DNA from: Sulfurimonas aquatica
GTDB taxonomy: Bacteria > Campylobacterota > Campylobacteria > Campylobacterales > Sulfurimonadaceae
Direction: 5' to 3'
NCBI RefSeq assembly: GCF_017357825.1
Contig: NZ_CP046072.1
Span: 1-64,000 of the forward strand
DNA: 64,000 nt
How positions within the stretch are numbered: position 1 is the stretch's first letter; each line of letters starts with the position of its first letter. Shown here one piece after another: positions 11,182 through 19,008 of this stretch. The notes below the pieces were generated by a model. The model saw nothing but the letters and a program-made list of their open reading frames with translations. It was not told where the DNA came from and did no database searches. The translations under genes and the position numbers were made by a program.

Positions 11182-11187
11182 ATTATA
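11182..11187 (-). promoter_or_regulatory. -10 element of cytochrome c gene
   Basis: Read on the minus strand, TATAAT lies about 31 bases before the cytochrome ATG, in the 64-base gap after the RND exporter gene. A good AAGGA ribosome-binding site follows. The cytochrome may therefore be made separately from the upstream cluster. Confidence 0.5.
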
Positions 11188-11215
11188 CTTACTTTGTGTT
11201 AGGCTAATATTAACT

Positions 11216-13615
11216 CTAGATGCTCGCATGACCCTTCACAAAGAGCTTCATAAGTGCTCCAGTGAGAGTAAGGTTCATAATCATAGCAACTATAACAGTT
11301 ACTCCTGTTATTAGTCCAAAGTTATATAGGTTAGTCATACTAGCAAACATAAAAACCAAAAATCCTGAGCTTAAAACAATGGAGGTGATGAAAATTGCTC
11401 TACCTGTAGAGTGTAGGGTCAATCTTATAGCTTCATCCACATCGTTGTGTAGAATATAGTAGCGTTTAAAATTATGCATATAGTGAATGGTGTCATCAAC
11501 TACCATACCTATGGCTATTGCACCGATTAGGATTGTAAACATATCTAGAGGTAACTCATAAACATACATGAATGCTATACCAAACATAATTGGTGTTAGG
11601 TTTGGTATCATGCTCAGTAATCCAAGTTTTAAATTTCCTATTAGCACAACCATAAGAACTGCTATAACTACAAACGCAATAAGATAACTCTCTAATGAAC
11701 TCTCAATTGACTTGGTGATAGTAGTGGCGAGTATAGGGAGTATCCCAGTTATACCAACAGTGGCTTTATCTTTAAACTCACTCTCAAGTAGATTCGTTAG
11801 TTTATCTATCATATCTAGATACTCAATAGCATCAACCCATGGTGCTTTTATGGAGAGTCTTGTTTTGCTAAACTGTGAGTCGACTATCTGCTCTAAATCA
11901 TCACTTCCGCTATTTTCAAAGAGCAGAAACTCTTGTGCTATGAGCTCTCTATTTTGTGGAATGGTGTAAAATTCGGGCCTATTTTCATTTAACGCCATGT
12001 TTATTTCACGAAGAACATCATTGATAGAGACTATTTTACCTATAAAGTAGTTCTCCCCTTTGTAGGTATATATCTCTTTTGTTACTCTCTCAATGGAATT
12101 TAAAAACTCAGGATTATAAACACCATTTTCTTTGCCAGTATCTAAAACAACTTCGATTGTGATAGAGCCTCTTAACTCTTTGTCTATAGTCTCAGTATTT
12201 ATACGAACCTGATTATCTTCTTTAAACCATTCTAGAGGGTTATGTGAAAATCTCATCTGTATGGCAAAAACTAAAGAGACAACAATGATAACTACAGCAG
12301 CACCAATGATACTTTTGTAGTAATTTATAGAGAAGTTAGCGATTTTTATCATAAAGGAGTCTAAAAAACTATCGCTATCTTGAGACTTGTGTTTCATTGG
12401 AGTCAGTGAGAGCATTAAGGGAATAAAAACAAGTGTAAGGATAAGAGCTAAAGTGACACCAAGGGCTGAAAATATTCCAAGACTTGCTACTGGTGCAATA
12501 TCTGAGATGCTAAATGAGAGAAGAGATGCAGCTGTGGTAAACGAGGTCATAACTACGGCTAATCCAGAGTGGCCAATAGCATAAGCGATGGAATAGTTTT
12601 TATCTCCTGTTTCATCATACTTATGATAAAAAATCGAGAGTATGTGTATACTATCACCAATGGCAACTGCCAAAAGTAAGGAGGGCAGAATCTGTGTCAT
12701 AGATGTTATAGGATATCCCAGCAGAGCCATACTCCCTATAGTAGCTACAAGCGTGAGAATAACAACAAGAAGGGGAACAATAATGCCACTGACTCTAACA
12801 AAGGTAATAAAGAGCAAAATAGAGATAGTTAAAACTACATAGAGGATAAATTTAGACATATCACTCATGAGGGTTGATTGTAGGTTTTTGGTAACTATGG
12901 GTGAGCCAGCATTATATATTTTAAAGTTATCGTCTTCGTACTTCTTTAAAATCTCCTCCAAAACAAGTATGAGTTCATTGCTCTCATTTGCTGTAATGAA
13001 CTCTAGTTTTACGTCACTACTTGAATCCTCAAAACCCTCACTTAGTGGATCAAAATTATCGGCTCCGAGTGATGAGTATGTATTTGTGGTTATCATTATG
13101 GTTGTAAAGGTAGCATCTGCATTTAAATAGAGGTCTTTGTAAATAGCATTACTTTGAGCAAACTCTTTTATGGCGTTTAGTTTTTCCTGCTTAGTAGGTA
13201 TGCCATCGACAAAGAGGTCTTCGACTATAAGTGCACTCTCGTTACCAACTGTCTTTCTAGCATTTTGGAGTGAATCTACCTCTTTTATGTAGGGTAAATT
13301 ATCTTTAATCTCCTTGTGGAGTTTGAAGAGTTTTTCTAAAAACTTTTTATCAAAAATATCCTCTGTTTTTATGGCGACTATTATCTTCTCATCGCGACCA
13401 AATTGATTACGAAAGTCATTATAGAGGAGTATTTTTGGGTCATCTTTATATAAAAACCCCTCTGTCGATGTGTCAAAAGTAATATTTGGTATATTTGATG
13501 CGAGAGTAAAAATCATTAAGAGAGTTAAAAAAAGTGTTTTAAGTCTATGTTTGATTATAAAGTAAGAGAAACTCTCAAATTTTTTTTCTACCTGTAGGCG
13601 CCAGTTTGATTGCAT
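11216..13615 (-). CDS. RND/MMPL superfamily exporter
   Basis: 799 residues, inner-membrane exporter of the RND superfamily (MMPL-like, 'predicted exporter' group). It has two similar halves, each with one helix, a large periplasmic loop (about 40-245 and 455-620) and a five-helix bundle. Both halves keep an Asp in the core helix, in VAIGDSIHIL near 321 and GMVVDDTIHYM near 705, fitting proton relay. Members of this group move lipids, hopanoids or other hydrophobic cargo; the substrate here is unknown. No membrane-fusion protein gene is adjacent, but an outer-membrane barrel gene and a cytochrome are. Confidence 0.88.
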   Translation of the reverse strand: MQSNWRLQVEKKFESFSYFIIKHRLKTLFLTLLMIFTLASNIPNITFDTSTEGFLYKDDPKILLYNDFRNQFGRDEKIIVAIKTEDIFDKKFLEKLFKLHKEIKDNLPYIKEVDSLQNARKTVGNESALIVEDLFVDGIPTKQEKLNAIKEFAQSNAIYKDLYLNADATFTTIMITTNTYSSLGADNFDPLSEGFEDSSSDVKLEFITANESNELILVLEEILKKYEDDNFKIYNAGSPIVTKNLQSTLMSDMSKFILYVVLTISILLFITFVRVSGIIVPLLVVILTLVATIGSMALLGYPITSMTQILPSLLLAVAIGDSIHILSIFYHKYDETGDKNYSIAYAIGHSGLAVVMTSFTTAASLLSFSISDIAPVASLGIFSALGVTLALILTLVFIPLMLSLTPMKHKSQDSDSFLDSFMIKIANFSINYYKSIIGAAVVIIVVSLVFAIQMRFSHNPLEWFKEDNQVRINTETIDKELRGSITIEVVLDTGKENGVYNPEFLNSIERVTKEIYTYKGENYFIGKIVSINDVLREINMALNENRPEFYTIPQNRELIAQEFLLFENSGSDDLEQIVDSQFSKTRLSIKAPWVDAIEYLDMIDKLTNLLESEFKDKATVGITGILPILATTITKSIESSLESYLIAFVVIAVLMVVLIGNLKLGLLSMIPNLTPIMFGIAFMYVYELPLDMFTILIGAIAIGMVVDDTIHYMHNFKRYYILHNDVDEAIRLTLHSTGRAIFITSIVLSSGFLVFMFASMTNLYNFGLITGVTVIVAMIMNLTLTGALMKLFVKGHASI

Positions 13616-13683
13616 AATAAATCCTTGATCGAATTTTCTTATAGATTGTAGTCAGTTTATGTTAAGTGATTGTTAAATTATAC

Positions 13684-14097
13684 TTAGTCTAAAAGTTCAA
13701 GCATCTCTATGGCTTCTTCTACACCTTCGTTGGAGGCTTTTGTAAACCAATATTTTGCTTTTGTTATATCTATGACTGTTGTATCGCTTCCCTTGTAAAA
13801 TAGCCAGCCAAGCATAAGCATAGCATCTTTGTCACCATTGTTTGCTGACTTTTCATACCAGTGAGATGCCTTTTGTAGATCTTTTTCACCAAGCTTACCA
13901 TTTTTATATGCAGTTGCTAGTAAAAAAGCGGCAGAGTTATCTCCTGCGTTTGCTAAGTTTTCTAACTCAAGTAAAACACTCTTGTTAGTGTGGAGTTTGT
14001 TACTCTCATATAACTCAAGTGCCTGTTCAATGACTAGCGGAACACAGAGCAGAAGGGTAGTGACAAAAAGAGAGAGAAAGAGTCTACTTAGTTTCAT
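13684..14097 (-). CDS. Sel1-repeat (TPR-like) periplasmic protein
   Basis: 137 residues. A hydrophobic N-terminus (about 5-26) acts as a signal peptide or anchor. At least two Sel1-type repeats follow, AAFLLATAYKNGKLGEKDLQKA and AMLMLGWLFYKGSD, with AKYWFTKASNEG. Such repeats are protein-protein interaction scaffolds. Its start overlaps the end of the upstream barrel gene by 14 bases, so the two are translated together. Confidence 0.85.
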   Translation of the reverse strand: MKLSRLFLSLFVTTLLLCVPLVIEQALELYESNKLHTNKSVLLELENLANAGDNSAAFLLATAYKNGKLGEKDLQKASHWYEKSANNGDKDAMLMLGWLFYKGSDTTVIDITKAKYWFTKASNEGVEEAIEMLELLD

Positions 14098-15214
14098 AGT
14101 TGTACACCAAGTTTAAAAGTAACATAGTTCTATCTTCACTCAAAAGATCTCTATCATCCACATCCATATAAACTACACCACCGCTAATTGAGAACTCTCT
14201 ATTAAGCTCATAGCCCCCATAGAGATCTATCTCCCTAGAGAAGAGCTTATTAGCATCTGTTTGAAATATATCATTATAGATACTACTTCCTACTACAGTT
14301 TCGAGATAGAATTTACTAGCATTATATCTATATTTAAAAAAACTATTTTTAGCACTGCTTCTATCTACTTGATTACCAAGGTAGAAATTGCCAAAGATAT
14401 AGCTTCCCATACTAAGCATTGTATAGAGTCCATTCTCTCCTGTAAGGGATGCTCCAAGGGCCATATAGTGGTTTTTGTAAAGGTACTCAATAGAGGCATC
14501 AAGAAATGATTCATGATAAGCATATGAAGATGAGTCGTCTCCAACAAGACTTGTGTAGCCAAGATTAAAACCAAAGTTTTTATAAATATATGCGAGGTTA
14601 GCACCCGACATTGTAAATGAGTTCTCGATACAGTAACTATAAAGATGAAGCTGTAAATTTCTATCTTCTATAGAAAATATACTACCAAACATCCCCTCAA
14701 GTGAGCTAGAGTCTGTTTGTAGTTTTGTTTGTGCATAGTAGTTATAATAAAGCTGTTCATAGTTGTAGGCCCAAAAAGTTTGTAAGCTATAGATGCCATA
14801 TGTATACATAAATATAGCTCCGTCCATAGAGCCAGATATCCAGTCATAGTTTATATCATTTTTGCCAAGAGTTATAGTGAAGTTTTTATTTTGGTAGTTA
14901 AGAGAAGCTTCGCTGATCATAGCACGGTTAAGTTCCTTAGACGTTTGGCGTAGAGTTAGATTTGAAGTTGAGTCATAGTTGTCTTCATAAAAAATGTAGT
15001 TGGCTTTAGCACCTAAAAGAGTATAAAAGTTTTCATTAAAATCGTAGGCTATACTTAAGTGTGAGTAGAGAGAGCTGTTTGTTTGTGAGTCTGTAGAGTT
15101 GTTTTTGGGTAGTATAGTTTCTGCTTCAGCATGCGCGATAGTGTTAAGCCATACAGTATAGTCTTGTGCTAAAAGATGGATCTGTAGAAGTAAAACTATA
15201 AGAAGCTTATTCAT
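14084..15214 (-). CDS. Outer-membrane beta-barrel protein, porin-like
   Basis: 376 residues. A signal peptide (about 1-16, ...LLAQ) is followed by a body of alternating hydrophobic/polar segments rich in Tyr, Ser and Asn. Examples are FTITLGKNDINYDWISG, FGFNLGYTSLVG and EFSISGGVVYMDVDDRD. It ends with a typical barrel strand (LLLNLVYNYETK), although the last residue is Lys rather than Phe. No specific family is recognised. It lies in the minus-strand cluster between a small secreted protein and a Sel1 protein, with an RND exporter downstream. It may be the outer-membrane partner of that exporter or an independent porin. Confidence 0.75.
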   Translation of the reverse strand: MNKLLIVLLLQIHLLAQDYTVWLNTIAHAEAETILPKNNSTDSQTNSSLYSHLSIAYDFNENFYTLLGAKANYIFYEDNYDSTSNLTLRQTSKELNRAMISEASLNYQNKNFTITLGKNDINYDWISGSMDGAIFMYTYGIYSLQTFWAYNYEQLYYNYYAQTKLQTDSSSLEGMFGSIFSIEDRNLQLHLYSYCIENSFTMSGANLAYIYKNFGFNLGYTSLVGDDSSSYAYHESFLDASIEYLYKNHYMALGASLTGENGLYTMLSMGSYIFGNFYLGNQVDRSSAKNSFFKYRYNASKFYLETVVGSSIYNDIFQTDANKLFSREIDLYGGYELNREFSISGGVVYMDVDDRDLLSEDRTMLLLNLVYNYETK

Positions 15215-15231
15215 TCCAAGTTACTCCCATC

Positions 15232-15591
15232 TTAGTGATTACCTCTTCCTGGTGGCCTAGCATCGATGGAGATATTAGGACTTATCCTCTCTTGAAATGT
15301 ATCTAGTTTCATTTTAGCCTTAGCTTGATACTCTCCAGTGCTATGATTTGTAGGAGAATTCTCTAATAAACGAGTTCTATTTTGAGCCTTAAAAAAAGTG
15401 TCATGATTCATAGTTGTTGATTTTTTATACTTTAATCTTCTGTTTTGTTTGTTAGTGATAGTTCTTTGTGTATGAAGCTCTTTAAACTCAGCTAGAGTTG
15501 CATAGCGTTCACTCTGACGCAAAGACTCCATGCTCAGAGCAAAAACATTTGTAGCGAGTAAAAAAAATGAGATAAAAGTTAATGTTTTCAT
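15232..15591 (-). CDS. Small secreted basic protein of unknown function
   Basis: 119 residues from the preferred start. The open frame continues upstream to 15663, but that start would overlap the kinase gene by 44 bases. The ATG at 15591 gives a clean signal peptide (MKTLTFISFFLLATNVFA), so it is chosen. The mature part is basic and rich in Arg, Lys, Thr and Asn, with no cysteine. There is no ribosome-binding site; instead TATAAT lies exactly six bases before the ATG, suggesting a leaderless mRNA. It sits between a histidine kinase and a barrel gene. No family is recognised. Confidence 0.7.
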   Translation of the reverse strand: MKTLTFISFFLLATNVFALSMESLRQSERYATLAEFKELHTQRTITNKQNRRLKYKKSTTMNHDTFFKAQNRTRLLENSPTNHSTGEYQAKAKMKLDTFQERISPNISIDARPPGRGNH

Positions 15592-15597
15592 AGGAGT

Positions 15598-15603
15598 ATT
15601 ATA
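15598..15603 (-). promoter_or_regulatory. -10 element placed for a leaderless transcript
   Basis: On the minus strand TATAAT is followed by six bases and then the ATG at 15591. A start site six to eight bases after the -10 element would fall on or beside the A of the ATG. No Shine-Dalgarno sequence is present. Confidence 0.45.
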
Positions 15604-15619
15604 CTTAGTTAAAATGTAG

Positions 15620-16603
15620 TTAGTGTGTAATGCTAGATATATCAAAACTAAACGTAGTTCCATTACCCAACTGCGAGTTTATGTTTATCTTTACTTTATG
15701 CATTATAGCTATTTGGTAAACTAAAAAGAGACCCAGACCTAGGCCATCTACTTTTGTAGACTCTCTATAGTATTTCTCAAAAACCATTTTAGGATTTTTT
15801 ATTCCCTCTCCTCTGTCAACTACCTTGAGCTCATTTCCTCTAAGCTCTATGGTGACGTTCTGATCTTGTTTGGAGTATTTTATGGCGTTTATTACTACAT
15901 TGTCTATCATTCTAAGTAGAGCAATTTCATCTGCATTTACAGATATCCTCTCCCCTATAACATTCACATTTATGTTAGTTTTAAGATCATTCCAATAGCC
16001 TTGGCGTTCTTGGAGTTTAGAAAAAAGGTCAAACTTCTTTTTTTGTAGTTCATAGTGGTGGATTTTCAGTGTAAAAAGAAGTTGTTCTTCAAGGTTTTCT
16101 ATATGCTCGCTTGCTTGGATGATGCGTCTATTTTTAGCGATGAGTTTTTCATCATCAAGTCGGCGTGCTATTGACTGGGCATTGAGTTTTACTATACTAA
16201 GTGGAGTATTGATGTCGTGGACTATTCCATTTATAAAACTATCCATTCTCTCTACCGAGTCACGAACAGGCTTGAGTGAAATCCTAGCAAGGATAAAACC
16301 TGCTCCAAGTGTAAAGATAAGTGTTAAGAGCGATGTATAAAGAAGAGTCTCTGTTGTTTTACTCATATCTGGTCGGGAGCTTTGCATCTCACAAATTTCT
16401 TCATTTTGAAGTAGAGAGTTGATGCGTTTGCACTCATTAAACGCCAACATTACTTCAACTCTTTTCTCTTTAAATAGGCGTTGGCGTTCTTGGAAATAGT
16501 ATAAAGATGCAAGAGCTATAAACATAAGCATAAAAACTGATGTATAGATAAGAAAAAAGCGTATAAAACTTCCCCTCTCATAAGACTTTAAAGCGATAAC
16601 CAA
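15620..16603 (-). CDS. Sensor histidine kinase with short cysteine-bearing periplasmic loop
   Basis: 327 residues. Two membrane helices (about 13-37 and 87-107) enclose a periplasmic loop of only about 50 residues that contains C58 (NECKR) and C71 (EICEM). The cytoplasmic part has the H-box FINGIVHDINTPLS with phospho-acceptor H129, the N-box DNVVINAIKYSK, and the G-boxes DRGEGI and GLGLGLFLVY. No HAMP motif is obvious. The start overlaps the response regulator gene by 26 bases, so the two form a translationally coupled pair. The two cysteines suggest redox or metal sensing, which is inference. Confidence 0.93.
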   Translation of the reverse strand: MVIALKSYERGSFIRFFLIYTSVFMLMFIALASLYYFQERQRLFKEKRVEVMLAFNECKRINSLLQNEEICEMQSSRPDMSKTTETLLYTSLLTLIFTLGAGFILARISLKPVRDSVERMDSFINGIVHDINTPLSIVKLNAQSIARRLDDEKLIAKNRRIIQASEHIENLEEQLLFTLKIHHYELQKKKFDLFSKLQERQGYWNDLKTNINVNVIGERISVNADEIALLRMIDNVVINAIKYSKQDQNVTIELRGNELKVVDRGEGIKNPKMVFEKYYRESTKVDGLGLGLFLVYQIAIMHKVKININSQLGNGTTFSFDISSITH

Positions 16604-17228
16604 CTCCTTTTACATTTTCAATCTCTGCATAACCCTCTATGTGGCGTTTAATATTTTTTATATAGGTTCTAAAGGTAGCTATAGTTATAGGGTTGTCGCT
16701 ATAAAGTATGTTAATGATATCTTGAGCAGAATTAATTTGATGTAAATTAACGCAGAGATACTCAAGTATGGAGAACTCTTTAACAGGAATGTTTATGGCG
16801 TTATCATCGCAAATGATAGTTTTATTTACGGAATCTATGGCAAATCTATTTGAGAGTTGAAGTGCAGTTGTTTTTGGGAGTTTAGACTCTATACGTAGCA
16901 GGAGTTCATCTAAGTCAAAAGGCTTTTTGATATAGTCATCAGCACCGGCTTTGAAGCCTTTTTTCATGTCGTTTATCTGGTTGAGAGAGGTTAAAAAGAG
17001 AGCGGGAGTTTTGTCGCCGCTCTCTCGTAGTGACTCTAAGAGTTCAAAGCCATCTATATCTCCCTCTACATTTACATCAAAAAGGTAGAGGTCAAACTTT
17101 TCATCATAAGAGAGTTCACTTGCATCATCTGAGCTGCTCACCCAAGATACCTCATAAGAGATATCTTCAAGCTCTTCAATAACACTTTGTGCTAAGTTTT
17201 TATCATCTTCCATAAAGAGTATTTTCAT
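16578..17228 (-). CDS. OmpR-family response regulator
   Basis: 216 residues. An N-terminal receiver domain has acidic residues E7-D8-D9, phospho-acceptor D51 in YLFDVNV, T80 and K102 in YIKKPF. A C-terminal winged-helix DNA-binding domain of OmpR type (about 125-216) ends in NVKGVGYRFKVL. It is paired with the overlapping kinase gene downstream and heads the minus-strand envelope cluster, so those genes are the most likely targets. Confidence 0.95.
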   Translation of the reverse strand: MKILFMEDDKNLAQSVIEELEDISYEVSWVSSSDDASELSYDEKFDLYLFDVNVEGDIDGFELLESLRESGDKTPALFLTSLNQINDMKKGFKAGADDYIKKPFDLDELLLRIESKLPKTTALQLSNRFAIDSVNKTIICDDNAINIPVKEFSILEYLCVNLHQINSAQDIINILYSDNPITIATFRTYIKNIKRHIEGYAEIENVKGVGYRFKVL

Positions 17229-17261
17229 TCTATAAACACCTAGGGCTATTTGAAGATAATG

Positions 17262-17287
17262 ATAACCAAAGCAAGCTTAATGGTTAT
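17262..17287 (-). terminator. Hairpin at the 3' end of the DUF2202 lipoprotein gene
   Basis: ATAACCA (17262-17268) pairs with TGGTTAT (17281-17287), and AAGC (17269-17272) pairs with GCTT (17275-17278) inside it, with a 2-base bulge. It overlaps the stop codon of the lipoprotein gene and lies in the 55-base gap before the response regulator. There is no clear U-run, so it may only partly stop transcription. Confidence 0.35.
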
Positions 17288-18840
17288 TGTTTACCTTTTC
17301 GTAATCTTTTAGCAGTCTCGCCTTCAGTAGCATTACTCTCAGCCACTGGATAATCTTCAGTAGTTTTTGCATACTCAGAGCCTAAAATGCCACATCCTTC
17401 AGCTACACCAAGGTTGATAAGTGCTCCATTATAAGACCAGTAGTGAGAGTAGCTTCCATTTAGAAGTACATTAAATGCTGCAACTACATCTGCTGAGTTA
17501 TTTGCAGTGGCTGTTTGTATGTCTGCTCTTAAGTCATTCACATCTACTACTTCTATTATGCATCCTACCTCTAGAGCACTCTGCATATCTGTCTGCCCTT
17601 TTGTATAAAGGTCATCATAAAGGTTTTGAATTACAGGGAGACTATAGGTTCCAGGAGCAAAACTACGAAGTTCTTCTTCACTATAATTAACACTATAGTC
17701 TACAAGGTTGGTGATGTTAAGATCATAACGCTCTACAAGCGACTCAACTATATCTATATGTTTAGCTTCACTTCTTGTTGCGATATTTATAAATGATTTT
17801 TGTTCTGGATACAGAGCAAAAAGTGCATTGTACATATCATAAGCTAAACGCTCCTCGTTCCACATATATGCAAGAGTATACTTTGTAGCCTCATCTAATG
17901 TTGACTCTGGATAAGCACTCAGGTTAAAATCATTTCCACCATTTTGCATATCTTGATTTGCTTCGCGTTGACCCATCTCAAACGAGAGTTCACTTTCTAG
18001 AACTACCATATCCTCATCGTCATAGATATCATCATCAAGTGCTGAACTCTCATTTGCATCAGATATTTTATTATGGATGTTATCAATAGTAAGTGCAAGC
18101 GTATAGCCTGTAAAACCATTTGTTTGGAGTTTTTGTAACTCTGAGTGAAAGTCTTTGAGTTTATCCTCATCTAGTGGCTCTAATCTTTGTCTATTGCGGT
18201 CCAATGCATTAAGCATAAGTATTTCCATATTTGCACCATTCGTAGAAGCTTGCGCATACTCGGCATAGACATCAGCATCACTATCTTTCTCTTCTATATA
18301 TGCTGAGATATACTCTAACTCCATAGCTATTTTTAAGATATTTTCATTGCCAAGATCAACAGGATTAGAGTCTAAATCTTCAACGCTTACTCCAAGTGTA
18401 GAAGCAATTTGCAGCTTTATCTCTGCTAATGTTTGAGTAGAGTTTTGAAGTTTGTAATTGTGTACAAGTGTTGTTAGTGGCGTTATATTTTGAGTAGTTG
18501 CATCTGTCTCTATAAGAGCAGAGAACTTACCCATAAATTTTTTCTTAGTTGCCTTGTCAAAGCCCTCAGTAACTATTATTGCCTTGTCTAAATCTTCTGT
18601 AGGTATATTTAACGTGTAAAGTCCATTCTCATCAGTGTATGTAAGGAGTTCACCTTCATCATATGTACCATTACTGTTTGCATCTACAAATACCTTTGCA
18701 TTTACTAGTTCTGGGTCAACTGCATAACCTGTTATTGTGTCTGTGTTTGTACTATCAAGTGCACTTTGAGCACTACTACCACAACCACTGAGACTTATGA
18801 TAGCTACTAAACTTAGACTCGCTAATGTTAAATTTTTCAT
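17284..18840 (-). CDS. Lipoprotein with DUF2202 (ferritin-like) domain
   Basis: 518 residues. The lipobox LSGCG puts Cys20 at the mature N-terminus. A carboxypeptidase-regulatory or SdrD-B-like beta segment follows (about 35-85, AKVFVDANSNGTYDEGE), then a helical middle, an acidic stretch, and a DUF2202 domain (about 315-490). The latter carries LAYMWNEERLAYDMYNAL, the ExxH-type pair in RSEAKHI, and a late His in GSYSHYWSYN, a ferritin-like layout that could bind a di-metal site. The C-terminus is basic (KRLRKGKQ). Upstream, AGAAGG serves as ribosome-binding site and TATACT as a possible -10. The function of DUF2202 proteins is not established. Confidence 0.85.
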   Translation of the reverse strand: MKNLTLASLSLVAIISLSGCGSSAQSALDSTNTDTITGYAVDPELVNAKVFVDANSNGTYDEGELLTYTDENGLYTLNIPTEDLDKAIIVTEGFDKATKKKFMGKFSALIETDATTQNITPLTTLVHNYKLQNSTQTLAEIKLQIASTLGVSVEDLDSNPVDLGNENILKIAMELEYISAYIEEKDSDADVYAEYAQASTNGANMEILMLNALDRNRQRLEPLDEDKLKDFHSELQKLQTNGFTGYTLALTIDNIHNKISDANESSALDDDIYDDEDMVVLESELSFEMGQREANQDMQNGGNDFNLSAYPESTLDEATKYTLAYMWNEERLAYDMYNALFALYPEQKSFINIATRSEAKHIDIVESLVERYDLNITNLVDYSVNYSEEELRSFAPGTYSLPVIQNLYDDLYTKGQTDMQSALEVGCIIEVVDVNDLRADIQTATANNSADVVAAFNVLLNGSYSHYWSYNGALINLGVAEGCGILGSEYAKTTEDYPVAESNATEGETAKRLRKGKQ

Positions 18841-18953
18841 CTTTAAAACCTTCTGTTTTTATTTATAAACGAAGTATAGGAAAGATGAATGTGGTTAGTG
18901 TGTAGTGAAAAGATTATAATCTAGTATTGAAATCATTTTTATTATGGGAGCTA

Positions 18954-18990
18954 TTTATCTATTCCCACAATAGTTGTGGGAATAGATAAA
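18954..18990. terminator. Perfect 17-base-pair hairpin between SulP and DUF2202 genes
   Basis: 18954-18970 pairs perfectly with 18974-18990 (stem core ATTCCCACAA) around the 3-base loop TAG. It lies between the stop of the minus-strand SulP gene (19009) and the start of the next minus-strand gene. No U-run follows on the minus strand, while AAAAAA flanks it on the plus side. It is most likely the terminator or 3'-end stabiliser of the SulP mRNA. Confidence 0.55.
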
Positions 18991-19008
18991 AAAGAAGGTA
19001 CTTAGATA

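Noticed and set aside
15592-15663. Longer start for the small secreted protein at 15663
   Set aside because: It would overlap the kinase gene by 44 bases and bury the signal peptide; the ATG at 15591 gives a clean signal sequence.
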